5,664 nt of DNA from Thermoplasmata archaeon (GTDB lineage: Archaea; Thermoplasmatota; Thermoplasmata; Thermoplasmatales; Thermoplasmataceae). Positions 1 through 5,401 of the stretch are shown piece by piece. The notes under the pieces are model-generated. The model was not told the DNA's origin. It saw nothing but the letters and a program-made list of their open reading frames with translations, and ran no database searches. The stretch covers positions 1 through 5,664 of the forward strand of contig JAJZYV010000143.1 of assembly GCA_021797955.1 (NCBI GenBank), given 5' to 3'. A program made the translations under genes and the position numbers. The stretch's first letter is position 1. Each line of letters starts with the position of its first letter.

Positions 1-960
1 ATCCAGCACAATCGGGACATTTACTGCTTCTAGGATTTTTTCCATAGTGGAAATTTCGTAATCACTCTCTCCCATACCGGGTCCCATCAGGATGCAGTCA
101 TATTTCAGTAGTTCTTCCATAAAATTTTCGTTTTCCTCGCAATTTTCAAGCATTGTAGTGTGAACTTGCGAACCAATTACTGAATAATTTCTACTGTTTG
201 AAAATATCTTTACGAGATCTGGAGAACAGGAATGCGCTCCCATTGCTGCTATCAATGCAGAACCATGAAATTTCCAACCTGCAACTATGGCCAGCTTTCC
301 GTTCATACCTTTATGGGAATCCTTCTCAGCAAATGGAAAAAATAGAATGTCGCCGGGTCCAGATTCATATACTAATTTTTCATCAATGCCAATATTCTTT
401 GTTATAATATCGCCACTATTCTGAAAATCCATTGCGTTTTTTACAAATGTGAAAGTCACCGTTTTTGTCGGTTTAACTGCAATTGATGACCCGATTCCAG
501 ATGGCACATCAACAGATAGTATGGGCTTTTTCGAATTGTTAATTTTTATTATTGCAGATGCCAGTGGTTCTTTGATTTCTCCATGAAAACCTGTCCCAAA
601 AATTGCGTCAACGATGAGATCAGCCTTTGAAAGAACTGAATCCAGATCTTGAATACCATATATCTTCAATTTCCATTGAGAAATCAAATTTTTGATGAAT
701 GACGATTTAATATGATCTAAAGCACCGGTAAATACAAGTGTGACATTATTCTCCAATTGCAATATTCTGGCTGCGGCTATCCCGTCTCCTCCATTATTAC
801 CGTTGCCACATACAATAGTTATATTCAGCTTATTTCCATATAATTCTGTTATTGTTTCTGCAATGGCCGCACCTGCATTTTCCATTAGAGCGTTGATGTT
901 TCCCTCTCTGTAAAAATAATTAATGTCCAGTCTGGTTGAATCTATCATCTCTGTAAACAT
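1..960 (-). CDS. nnr: Bifunctional NAD(P)H-hydrate epimerase / ADP- or ATP-dependent NAD(P)H-hydrate dehydratase, C-terminus cut by window edge
   Basis: This enzyme repairs hydrated NAD(P)H (NAD(P)HX): the N-terminal YjeF_N domain epimerises R- and S-NAD(P)HX, and the C-terminal ribokinase-like domain dehydrates the S form with ATP or ADP. It acts in the cytosol. The frame is open for 320 codons from ATG 958-960 to base 1. Visible motifs are LMENAG (residues 25-30), the nucleotide-binding GNGNNGGDG (52-60), VDAIFGTG (117-124, containing the conserved active-site Asp118) and SVDVPSG (149-155). The dehydratase domain begins near residue 216 with HKGMNGKLAIVAG and reaches the GPGMG motif (293-297), ending in VPIVLD. 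The DADAL-like and GTGDVLAG-like motifs, about 150 residues, should lie to the left of the window. The start could also be Met5 (946-948), as the family is variable there. No Shine-Dalgarno sequence is seen. It is divergent from the ZIP gene. The family call is firm; the exact start is not. Confidence 0.93.
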   Translation of the reverse strand, partial: MFTEMIDSTRLDINYFYREGNINALMENAGAAIAETITELYGNKLNITIVCGNGNNGGDGIAAARILQLENNVTLVFTGALDHIKSSFIKNLISQWKLKIYGIQDLDSVLSKADLIVDAIFGTGFHGEIKEPLASAIIKINNSKKPILSVDVPSGIGSSIAVKPTKTVTFTFVKNAMDFQNSGDIITKNIGIDEKLVYESGPGDILFFPFAEKDSHKGMNGKLAIVAGWKFHGSALIAAMGAHSCSPDLVKIFSNSRNYSVIGSQVHTTMLENCEENENFMEELLKYDCILMGPGMGESDYEISTMEKILEAVNVPIVLD

Positions 961-995
961 AGATATGATATAACTTCTGGAAATAAGAATGATGC

Positions 996-1003
996 CTTTA
1001 TTA
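996..1003 (-). promoter_or_regulatory. Weak TATA-box candidate for nnr
   Basis: On the minus strand the sequence TAATAAAG lies centred about 40 bases before the nnr ATG at 960, which would place transcription start near 974 with a leader of about 14 bases. It overlaps the 8-bp palindrome TAGGCCTA (1002-1009). A second AT-rich stretch, TTATATCATA (964-973), would suit the alternative start Met5. Neither matches the consensus as well as the other TATA boxes in the window, so this is tentative. Confidence 0.3.
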
Positions 1004-1138
1004 GGCCTATGCTTTTGTTATTTGAGATAGATTAGTTAACCGGTGTTCATTATTCAGAATTTTAATTTTATGCAAAAAATCCCCTCATTTTTTATAGACT
1101 GAAACCTTCGGCTAACTCTATGAGACCTCTAAATAACG

Positions 1139-1148
1139 TTTAAATATA
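1139..1148 (+). promoter_or_regulatory. TATA box of the ZIP transporter gene
   Basis: TTTAAATATA is a near-ideal archaeal box A. Its centre lies about 25 bases before the A of the ATG at 1168, so transcription probably starts at or next to the start codon, giving a leaderless mRNA. No ribosome-binding site is present, which agrees with this. Confidence 0.75.
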
Positions 1149-1149
1149 G

Positions 1150-1167
1150 TGTAAGGATTTCCTTACA
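1150..1167. promoter_or_regulatory. Perfect palindromic operator candidate over the ZIP transcription start
   Basis: TGTAAGGATTTCCTTACA is an 18-bp dyad with two perfect 8-bp arms (TGTAAGGA/TCCTTACA) around a central TT. It begins two bases after the TATA box and ends on the base before the ATG, so a dimeric repressor bound here would block RNA polymerase. The half-site TAAGG fits the TWAGG half-site of DtxR/IdeR/MntR-type boxes, but the spacing between halves (4 bases) is shorter than the 9 bases of the classical DtxR box. A metal-responsive repressor is a reasonable inference because the gene encodes a metal transporter. The regulator itself is not in the window. Confidence 0.7.
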
Positions 1168-1920
1168 ATGTATAAACTGCTTATAACACTCATTTTATCT
1201 GCAATAATGGGCTTTTCAATCTTTTTTACATTTCCAATCATAATGGCAAAAAACCTTGCTGAAAAGAAGGTTAGAGTCTTAAGCTCCATTGCCATTGGAA
1301 TCCTCATATTTCTCATTGCAGATGTATTTTCGGATGCTTCAACTATCCTATATGGTAATTCTTCTAATGGAGGTTACATATCATCTCCATTTTATGATTT
1401 AGTGTTTTTTGTATCTCTTGCAGTTGGATTTTTTGTCATATTTATTGCTGAGGGTAATGGAAAGAGACAATCGTCCAAATTAAGATTATCATTTTTTATT
1501 GCTTTGGGGATAGGTTTTCAGAACTTAACTGAAGGAATGGTTTTTGGCGCTGACAATATTTCCATTGGTCTTGTAGGCATAACGCTGGTTATTCTGGTCG
1601 GTTTCATTCTTCAGAATATTACGGAGGGTTTTCCCATTGCATCTCCATTCCTTGGAGAAAAGAAAAAAAACGGCAAAGCAATCCTTGGTTTGCTTTTCAT
1701 TGGTGGATTTCCCACTATTCTTGGTGGAGGGATAGGTTACTTTTATAATTCAAATGCGTTTGATCTTGTGTTTGATGGTTTAGCCATTGGAGCAATGTTT
1801 TATGTTATCATTCCAATTCTTAAACACCTGCTCAAAGATCAGGACTCTTCAATGACCAGAATCATTTATCTTGGTTCGTTCACTGGCTTTCTCATAGGGT
1901 TCCTTGTGAATTTGATATGA
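1168..1920 (+). CDS. Divergent ZIP-family metal transporter
   Basis: This 250-residue integral membrane protein probably moves divalent metal ions (zinc, iron or manganese) across the cytoplasmic membrane. About eight hydrophobic segments are visible, near residues 4-26, 38-58, 76-95, 107-127, 132-156, 172-192, 198-219 and 231-250. The ZIP signature lies in TM4 and TM5: FQNLTEG (117-123) and LQNITEG (148-154), corresponding to the HNxxEG and QNxPEG motifs of GufA-type ZIPs. N119, E122, Q149, N150 and E153 are kept, but the usual TM4 histidine is Gln118. TM7 (GAMFYVIIPIL) also lacks the acidic residue usual there. There is no histidine-rich cytosolic loop between TM3 and TM4. The start is fixed by the TATA box 25 bases upstream. 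The gene seems monocistronic, with its own promoter, operator and downstream T-rich stretch. Substrate and transport direction cannot be read from the sequence. Confidence 0.8.
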   Translation: MYKLLITLILSAIMGFSIFFTFPIIMAKNLAEKKVRVLSSIAIGILIFLIADVFSDASTILYGNSSNGGYISSPFYDLVFFVSLAVGFFVIFIAEGNGKRQSSKLRLSFFIALGIGFQNLTEGMVFGADNISIGLVGITLVILVGFILQNITEGFPIASPFLGEKKKNGKAILGLLFIGGFPTILGGGIGYFYNSNAFDLVFDGLAIGAMFYVIIPILKHLLKDQDSSMTRIIYLGSFTGFLIGFLVNLI

Positions 1921-1948
1921 TCAAAATAATGGCCTCAAGATGCACTGC

Positions 1949-2027
1949 TTACTTTTATAGTAAAGGATTGCCCCTTAGACTATGGTAACATTCTGTCCAT
2001 AATTTTTATAATTTCATATGTTTTTTT
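1949..2027 (+). terminator. Probable transcription termination region after the ZIP gene
   Basis: The 155-base gap before glnA contains a short inverted repeat TTACT-TTTAT-AGTAA (1949-1963), a weak 5-bp hairpin TATGG...CCATA (1981-2001), then T-rich runs: five T at 2003-2007 and seven T at 2021-2027. Archaeal intrinsic termination depends mainly on oligo-T in the RNA-like strand, so the last run is the best candidate for ending ZIP transcription before the glnA promoter. Confidence 0.45.
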
Positions 2028-2048
2028 GTCGTTGACATTAGATAAGTG

Positions 2049-2056
2049 CATATATT
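2049..2056 (+). promoter_or_regulatory. TATA box of glnA
   Basis: CATATATT is centred about 24 bases before the A of the glnA ATG at 2076. No Shine-Dalgarno sequence precedes the ATG, so the glnA mRNA is probably leaderless. Confidence 0.65.
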
Positions 2057-2070
2057 GGAATGATCATACC
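2057..2070. promoter_or_regulatory. Imperfect dyad, possible glnA operator
   Basis: GGAATGATCATACC is an inverted repeat with a perfect 8-bp core (ATGATCAT, 2060-2067) and matching GG/CC ends; one symmetric pair fails. It lies between the TATA box and the start codon. It differs by one base from GGAA-N6-TTCC, the operator of the nitrogen repressor NrpR of methanogens. NrpR is not expected in Thermoplasmata, so the resemblance may be chance; another nitrogen or amino-acid regulator is possible. Confidence 0.35.
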
Positions 2071-2075
2071 AGTTT

Positions 2076-3410
2076 ATGGAAGATCAGGTAAAGGTAGAGT
2101 TGGAAAGGCTAAAGAAGGCTGATGTGGAGTTTCTGCAGCTTCAGTTTACGGATATTGTAGGTACCGTGAAAACACTCACTGTACCCAAAAATCGTTTTGA
2201 AGATGCTTTAAATGAAGGTGTTGTCTTTGATGGAAGTTCTGTGGCCGGTTATGCCCAGATAGAAGAGTCAGATATGAGGGCTGTACCTGAGTTTTCGACA
2301 TTCGCAGTTCTTCCATATTCAGGTCAGACAGGTAAGCTTGCGAGATATATTTGCAATGCCTATTCTCCAGACGGGAAGAGATTTCAGGGTGATCCGAGAT
2401 TTGTCCTTGAAAGTCTTTTAAAAAAGCTCTGGGACCAAGGGCAGGAATTTTTTGTTGGTCCGGAATTTGAATTCTTCCTTTTCAAAAGAGATTCGGGTGG
2501 AAATCCAACCAGTGAACCCAGTGACTTTGGCGGATACTTTGATAATACCCCCATGGATTTGTCCAGTGAGGTTAGGCAGGAGATTCTTACTGATATGCGA
2601 ACTCTTGGATTCGAACCTGAAGCAGCCCATCATGAGGTTGCCTATGGTCAACAGGAAATTGATCTCAGATATGCTCCAGCACTTCTAATGGCAGACAGAA
2701 TTTCCATACTAAAAAGCATAATTAAAAATGTGGCACAGAGCCATGGTCTATATGCATCTTTTATGCCCAAACCTCTCAATGGCGTGAATGGATCAGGGAT
2801 GCATATACATCAGAGCATAATGCTGAAAGATCAAAAGAAGAATCTTTTCTACGAGGAAAAGGAAAAGTTTGGAATGAGCAAAATGATGCGAAATTATCTC
2901 TCCGGAATATTGCAGAATGTTTCACAGGGCTCTGCTGTTTTAGCATCATGGGTCAATTCTTATAAGAGATTAATACCAGGATATGAAGCCCCGGTTTATA
3001 TTTCATGGGCAAACAAAAACAGAACTGCTCTGGTGAGAATACCTGCAGGGGAAGGGATGAGAAAAAGGATGGAACTTCGATGCCCTGATCCTGCGGGAAA
3101 TCCGTATTTACAGTTTGCCACCATACTTGGCATGGGCCTTGACGGTATAAAAAAAGGATTGGAGCCTCCAGAGCCAGTTGAAAAAGATATATTCCATATG
3201 ACAGCGGAAGAAAGGAAGAAGATTGGCGTTTATGCCATGCCGGAAAGCCTTGGCGAAGCACTGCATCATATGAGGGAGAGTAAGCTGATGAGGGAGATTC
3301 TTGGAGACCATGTATACGAGAATTTTCTTACTGTAAAGCAGAAAGAGTGGGACGCCTTCCGATCACATGTTATGGAATGGGAAGTCAAGAGATATCTCCC
3401 CATTCTGTGA
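2076..3410 (+). CDS. glnA: Glutamine synthetase, type I
   Basis: It makes glutamine from glutamate, ammonia and ATP, the main entry of ammonia into metabolism, in the cytosol as a dodecamer. At 444 residues it matches Bacillus subtilis GlnA almost position for position, without the roughly 25-residue insertion of GS-I-beta. Metal and substrate residues are present: E130 and E132 in GPEFEFFLF, E187 in HHEVAYGQQEI, E194, H243 in NGSGMHIHQS, R297 in NSYKRLIPGYEAP, flap residue E304, and E333/R335 in RMELRCPDP. The adenylylation tyrosine region reads DIFHMTAEER (371-380), with Phe where the Tyr would be, so adenylylation is excluded. Gln61 (YAQIEESDM) stands where B. subtilis has the glutamine-feedback residue Arg62. 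Some motif positions differ from the usual EVAPGQHE (P to Y, H to Q). The start is supported by a TATA box 24 bases upstream and a normal N-terminus. tsr3 follows 7 bases after the stop. Confidence 0.98.
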   Translation: MEDQVKVELERLKKADVEFLQLQFTDIVGTVKTLTVPKNRFEDALNEGVVFDGSSVAGYAQIEESDMRAVPEFSTFAVLPYSGQTGKLARYICNAYSPDGKRFQGDPRFVLESLLKKLWDQGQEFFVGPEFEFFLFKRDSGGNPTSEPSDFGGYFDNTPMDLSSEVRQEILTDMRTLGFEPEAAHHEVAYGQQEIDLRYAPALLMADRISILKSIIKNVAQSHGLYASFMPKPLNGVNGSGMHIHQSIMLKDQKKNLFYEEKEKFGMSKMMRNYLSGILQNVSQGSAVLASWVNSYKRLIPGYEAPVYISWANKNRTALVRIPAGEGMRKRMELRCPDPAGNPYLQFATILGMGLDGIKKGLEPPEPVEKDIFHMTAEERKKIGVYAMPESLGEALHHMRESKLMREILGDHVYENFLTVKQKEWDAFRSHVMEWEVKRYLPIL

Positions 3411-3411
3411 T
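3407..3411 (+). promoter_or_regulatory. Ribosome-binding site that decides the tsr3 start
   Basis: GTGAT overlaps the glnA stop codon and can pair with the GGTGATC-complementary end of archaeal 16S rRNA. It is 6 bases before ATG 3418, which favours this start over ATG 3424 (12 bases) and over the upstream ATG 3367, which would overlap glnA by 44 bases. Confidence 0.5.
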
Positions 3412-3417
3412 GACATA

Positions 3418-3930
3418 ATGCCAATGGAAAATAAAGACCCACAAATATTTTTCATATACCTTTATCAGGATGATCCAAAAAAATCAACTATGAAAAAACT
3501 TGAAAGATTCAGTTTGGCGAGGAGAATAGACCGGGGAAAGGCATCAAGATCTATGGTACTCACTGTATCATCTTCTCAATATCTTATGAATTCTGATCGA
3601 AATCTGATTCTTGAGAGAGGAATCACTGCAATTGAGGGTTCGTGGAAACAAAATGATCTTATGGCAGGAACAAAATTCAGATACGGTAGGATTCTCCCAC
3701 CTCTTCTTGCCTCAAATCCTGTAAATTATGGGAAATGGAATCTACTTTCTTCTGTGGAAGCTGTAAGTGCTGCTCTTATTATTACCGGATTCAGGGAACT
3801 TGCCGAACAAATAATCTCTAAGTTTTCATGGGGGCATTCATTTATCTCACTCAATATGGAGATTCTGGAAGAATATGCTAAATGCAAATCAGAGGAAGAT
3901 ATAAGGAAAGTTATCGACTCTATTGCCTAA
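3418..3930 (+). CDS. tsr3: Tsr3 family 16S/18S rRNA aminocarboxypropyl transferase (DUF367)
   Basis: Tsr3 moves the 3-amino-3-carboxypropyl group from S-adenosylmethionine to N1-methylpseudouridine in small-subunit rRNA (position 1191 of yeast 18S rRNA), a late step in ribosome maturation. From ATG 3418 the protein has 170 residues, the usual archaeal length. Visible family features are an RLI-like N-terminal part with DDPKKSTMKKL (18-28), then IEGSWKQ (72-78) in place of the usual DCSW motif, the strongly conserved RILPPLLASNPVNYGKW (91-107), SSVEAVSAALIITG (111-124) and FSWGHSFISLN (136-146). These include the SAM-binding region. It lies 7 bases after glnA with a ribosome-binding site in the glnA end, so it is probably cotranscribed; the two have no obvious shared biochemistry. 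The EGSW variant of DCSW is worth noting. The gene is convergent with the PP-loop gene, with 5 bases between stop codons. Confidence 0.93.
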   Translation: MPMENKDPQIFFIYLYQDDPKKSTMKKLERFSLARRIDRGKASRSMVLTVSSSQYLMNSDRNLILERGITAIEGSWKQNDLMAGTKFRYGRILPPLLASNPVNYGKWNLLSSVEAVSAALIITGFRELAEQIISKFSWGHSFISLNMEILEEYAKCKSEEDIRKVIDSIA

Positions 3931-3946
3931 TTTCCTCATTCTTTTC
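3931..3946 (+). terminator. Pyrimidine-rich end of the glnA-tsr3 transcript
   Basis: Right after the tsr3 stop the plus strand reads TTTCCTCATTCTTTTC, a pyrimidine-rich stretch with a T4 run. It lies almost wholly in the 3' end of the convergent PP-loop gene. It could serve as an archaeal oligo-T terminator, but the tract is interrupted and no hairpin is present, so this is weak. Confidence 0.25.
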
Positions 3947-5342
3947 TGACCCATTTTCCATCGTTCAATTCCCAGGTTCCGTTTGTCCATTTTTCAAAGA
4001 ATTTTCTAAAATCTTTTCGCATGTCTTCGGGTGTCCTGCTAAAGGTTTCACTTTCTCCCGGCATCAGATGGATCCCTTCCACATGATTATTTATTCTCTT
4101 TGATTCTGCCAAATATTGCTTGAGGTAGTAGAGTTCATCTGGGTCAAGTCTCATTTTTGCCATTTCAACTTGATTCATTAATGATTTTGTGTCCTTTTCA
4201 TAATGCACCACAGAAGGATCGCCTTCCGCGTTCTCAATGAACATCCTTACCCCGAGACACTTCGTACATTTTCCACATGGAATAATTGTTCCCTTGATGC
4301 TTTTGCACGAATGGCATGATCTCTGAAGTTTATACAGATCAGGAAATTCATTTATGAGCGCTTTTTCAATGACGGAACCAAATACGGGATATACAATAGA
4401 CCATAAACTTGAGTTTATTCCCTTTGATGACAAGAATTTGTTGAAGGCAACTGCAAAGTCCCACGTTTGATCATAAACGCCAAAGTAGTGTTCGATACCT
4501 TTGTATCTTTCCATTGCGGTAGGATCATCAAATTCATTTCCCATGATCATGTTTGATATACCGTGTTTGTAAACAAACGGCAGAGAAGCCAAAAGATATA
4601 CGGGGAAAATGAAGAGCTGAATTGGATATGAATCGGCCTTATTTTCAATCTGTTTCTTATCCATTATTTCCATATTTCTCAGAGTTTTTTTGTAGTATCG
4701 GTCGGTGTTTGACCAAACTTTCATCACGTCAAGCCCAATGTTTTTAAAATAATAATATGAAGTTTTTGCAGGGAGCCAGTGCGCTCCGGATTCATTGTAA
4801 AAAAATGGCTTTATGTCATAATTCATCTGTCTCATTATACCCATGGATAGCAGGCTTTCTTTTCCACCAGATGAAGAGATCATTACACTCCCTTTGCCCT
4901 TTACTTCCTCCTGCTCATTCTCTTTGATATTTTCAGCAACAATGACTGTTTCACCTTCAGCGGTGTGTGGATTTATCTCCTCTTCTGAGGGAAGATATTG
5001 ACGTTTAAAGAATTCATATCTTCTCCTGCAGATTGAGTTGACGAATACCTCAATGTTATTGATCCTGATCATTTCCTTCAGGAAATCAATATCATTACGC
5101 GTTACCGGAAAATCAAGTATGAGTTCTCTGGTAAAAAAAGAGAAGTTTATTGCCGAACCGGCCATTGCAAGTCCCGATAGATTCTCATTGTTCGTGATTT
5201 TTTGGTTATATGAGAATATTTCTTCAAAAGAAAATGAGGTATTCCCATTCATCAATAATGTTCCCTTGGTTCCGTGATCCGTGATCTTATCTGGCCTTAT
5301 GGTTATGCTGTCAAAGCACCTTACCCTATGAGAATATGACAA
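3936..5342 (-). CDS. PP-loop ATPase with QueC-like cysteine cluster, MurL-like (ATP-dependent glutamyl epimerase family)
   Basis: This 468-residue soluble protein belongs to the PP-loop (ATP pyrophosphatase) superfamily, which adenylates a carboxyl or similar group and releases pyrophosphate. The N-terminal domain (1-118) is followed by an acidic linker (about 119-150), then the PP-loop ISSSGGKES (155-163), MGNEFDD (267-273), and a cysteine cluster C343-x2-C346-x9-C356-G-K-C359-x2-C362, probably a zinc site as in QueC. About 100 more residues follow. The two-domain plan, the NE motif after the PP-loop, the Trp-aromatic stretch YDQTWDFAVAF (290-300) and the SC...CGKCTKC ending resemble, as I recall the family, MurL of Xanthomonas, which epimerises the terminal L-Glu of UDP-MurNAc-L-Ala-L-Glu using ATP. 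True QueC is about 220-240 residues, without these extra domains. The start is TTG: a stop codon directly precedes it and a strong ribosome-binding site lies 8 bases upstream. Substrate is unknown; a DUF1611 gene lies just upstream. Confidence 0.75.
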   Translation of the reverse strand: MSYSHRVRCFDSITIRPDKITDHGTKGTLLMNGNTSFSFEEIFSYNQKITNNENLSGLAMAGSAINFSFFTRELILDFPVTRNDIDFLKEMIRINNIEVFVNSICRRRYEFFKRQYLPSEEEINPHTAEGETVIVAENIKENEQEEVKGKGSVMISSSGGKESLLSMGIMRQMNYDIKPFFYNESGAHWLPAKTSYYYFKNIGLDVMKVWSNTDRYYKKTLRNMEIMDKKQIENKADSYPIQLFIFPVYLLASLPFVYKHGISNMIMGNEFDDPTAMERYKGIEHYFGVYDQTWDFAVAFNKFLSSKGINSSLWSIVYPVFGSVIEKALINEFPDLYKLQRSCHSCKSIKGTIIPCGKCTKCLGVRMFIENAEGDPSVVHYEKDTKSLMNQVEMAKMRLDPDELYYLKQYLAESKRINNHVEGIHLMPGESETFSRTPEDMRKDFRKFFEKWTNGTWELNDGKWVRKE

Positions 5343-5350
5343 TTACAATT

Positions 5351-5357
5351 ACCTCCT
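5351..5357 (-). promoter_or_regulatory. Strong Shine-Dalgarno site fixing a TTG start
   Basis: The minus strand reads AGGAGGT, a 7-base match to the anti-Shine-Dalgarno sequence, with 8 bases before TTG 5340-5342. An in-frame TAA (5343-5345) sits directly upstream, so TTG is the first possible codon. Without this site the first ATG of the frame (codon 31) would be chosen and 30 residues lost. Confidence 0.85.
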
Positions 5358-5372
5358 AAAATGAAACATCTT

Positions 5373-5389
5373 TTACTCTTTCAGAGTAA
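5373..5389. promoter_or_regulatory. Perfect inverted repeat before the PP-loop gene
   Basis: TTACTCTTTCAGAGTAA has two perfect 7-bp arms (TTACTCT/AGAGTAA) with a 3-base centre. On the minus strand it lies between a TATA-like box (5393-5401) and the predicted transcription start near 5372, so an operator is the most likely role. An RNA hairpin ending or processing the DUF1611 transcript is possible, but no T run follows it. Confidence 0.5.
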
Positions 5390-5392
5390 TTG

Positions 5393-5401
5393 TATATTTA
5401 A
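5393..5401 (-). promoter_or_regulatory. Internal TATA box for the PP-loop gene
   Basis: On the minus strand TTAAATATA overlaps the stop codon of the DUF1611 gene. It would start transcription about 25 bases downstream, near 5372, leaving a leader of about 30 bases that carries the Shine-Dalgarno site. The PP-loop gene may thus be transcribed alone as well as by read-through from upstream. Confidence 0.5.

Larger units (their letters stand above)
961..1167. other. Divergent intergenic region between nnr and the ZIP gene
   Basis: These 207 bases separate two divergently transcribed genes. The left part holds a weak nnr promoter candidate; the right end holds the clear TATA box and palindromic operator of the ZIP gene. 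The middle, about 1010-1130, is AT-rich. I see no tRNA, small ORF or strong hairpin in it. Confidence 0.6.

Noticed and set aside
198..407. Small plus-strand ORF inside nnr
   Set aside because: It runs antisense to a clearly conserved coding sequence and has no recognisable motif or promoter.
1002..1009. 8-bp palindrome TAGGCCTA as a DtxR-type operator for nnr
   Set aside because: It is short, lacks the extended half-sites, and no link between nnr and metal control is expected; chance is likely.
1081..1140. Possible tRNA-like or small RNA segment in the divergent intergenic region
   Set aside because: A GGTTTCAG/CCTTCGG-like stretch caught the eye, but there is no cloverleaf, no T-loop consensus and no acceptor pairing.
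2418..3311. Minus-strand and out-of-frame ORFs within glnA
   Set aside because: They are shadows of the highly conserved glutamine synthetase frame.
3367..3417. Longer tsr3 starting at ATG 3367
   Set aside because: It would overlap the conserved end of glnA by 44 bases and add residues not typical of Tsr3; ATG 3418 has a better-placed ribosome-binding site.
3936..5342. Calling the PP-loop protein QueC (7-cyano-7-deazaguanine synthase)
   Set aside because: The PP-loop and cysteine cluster agree, but the protein is about twice the length of QueC, with an extra N-terminal domain and a long C-terminal tail.
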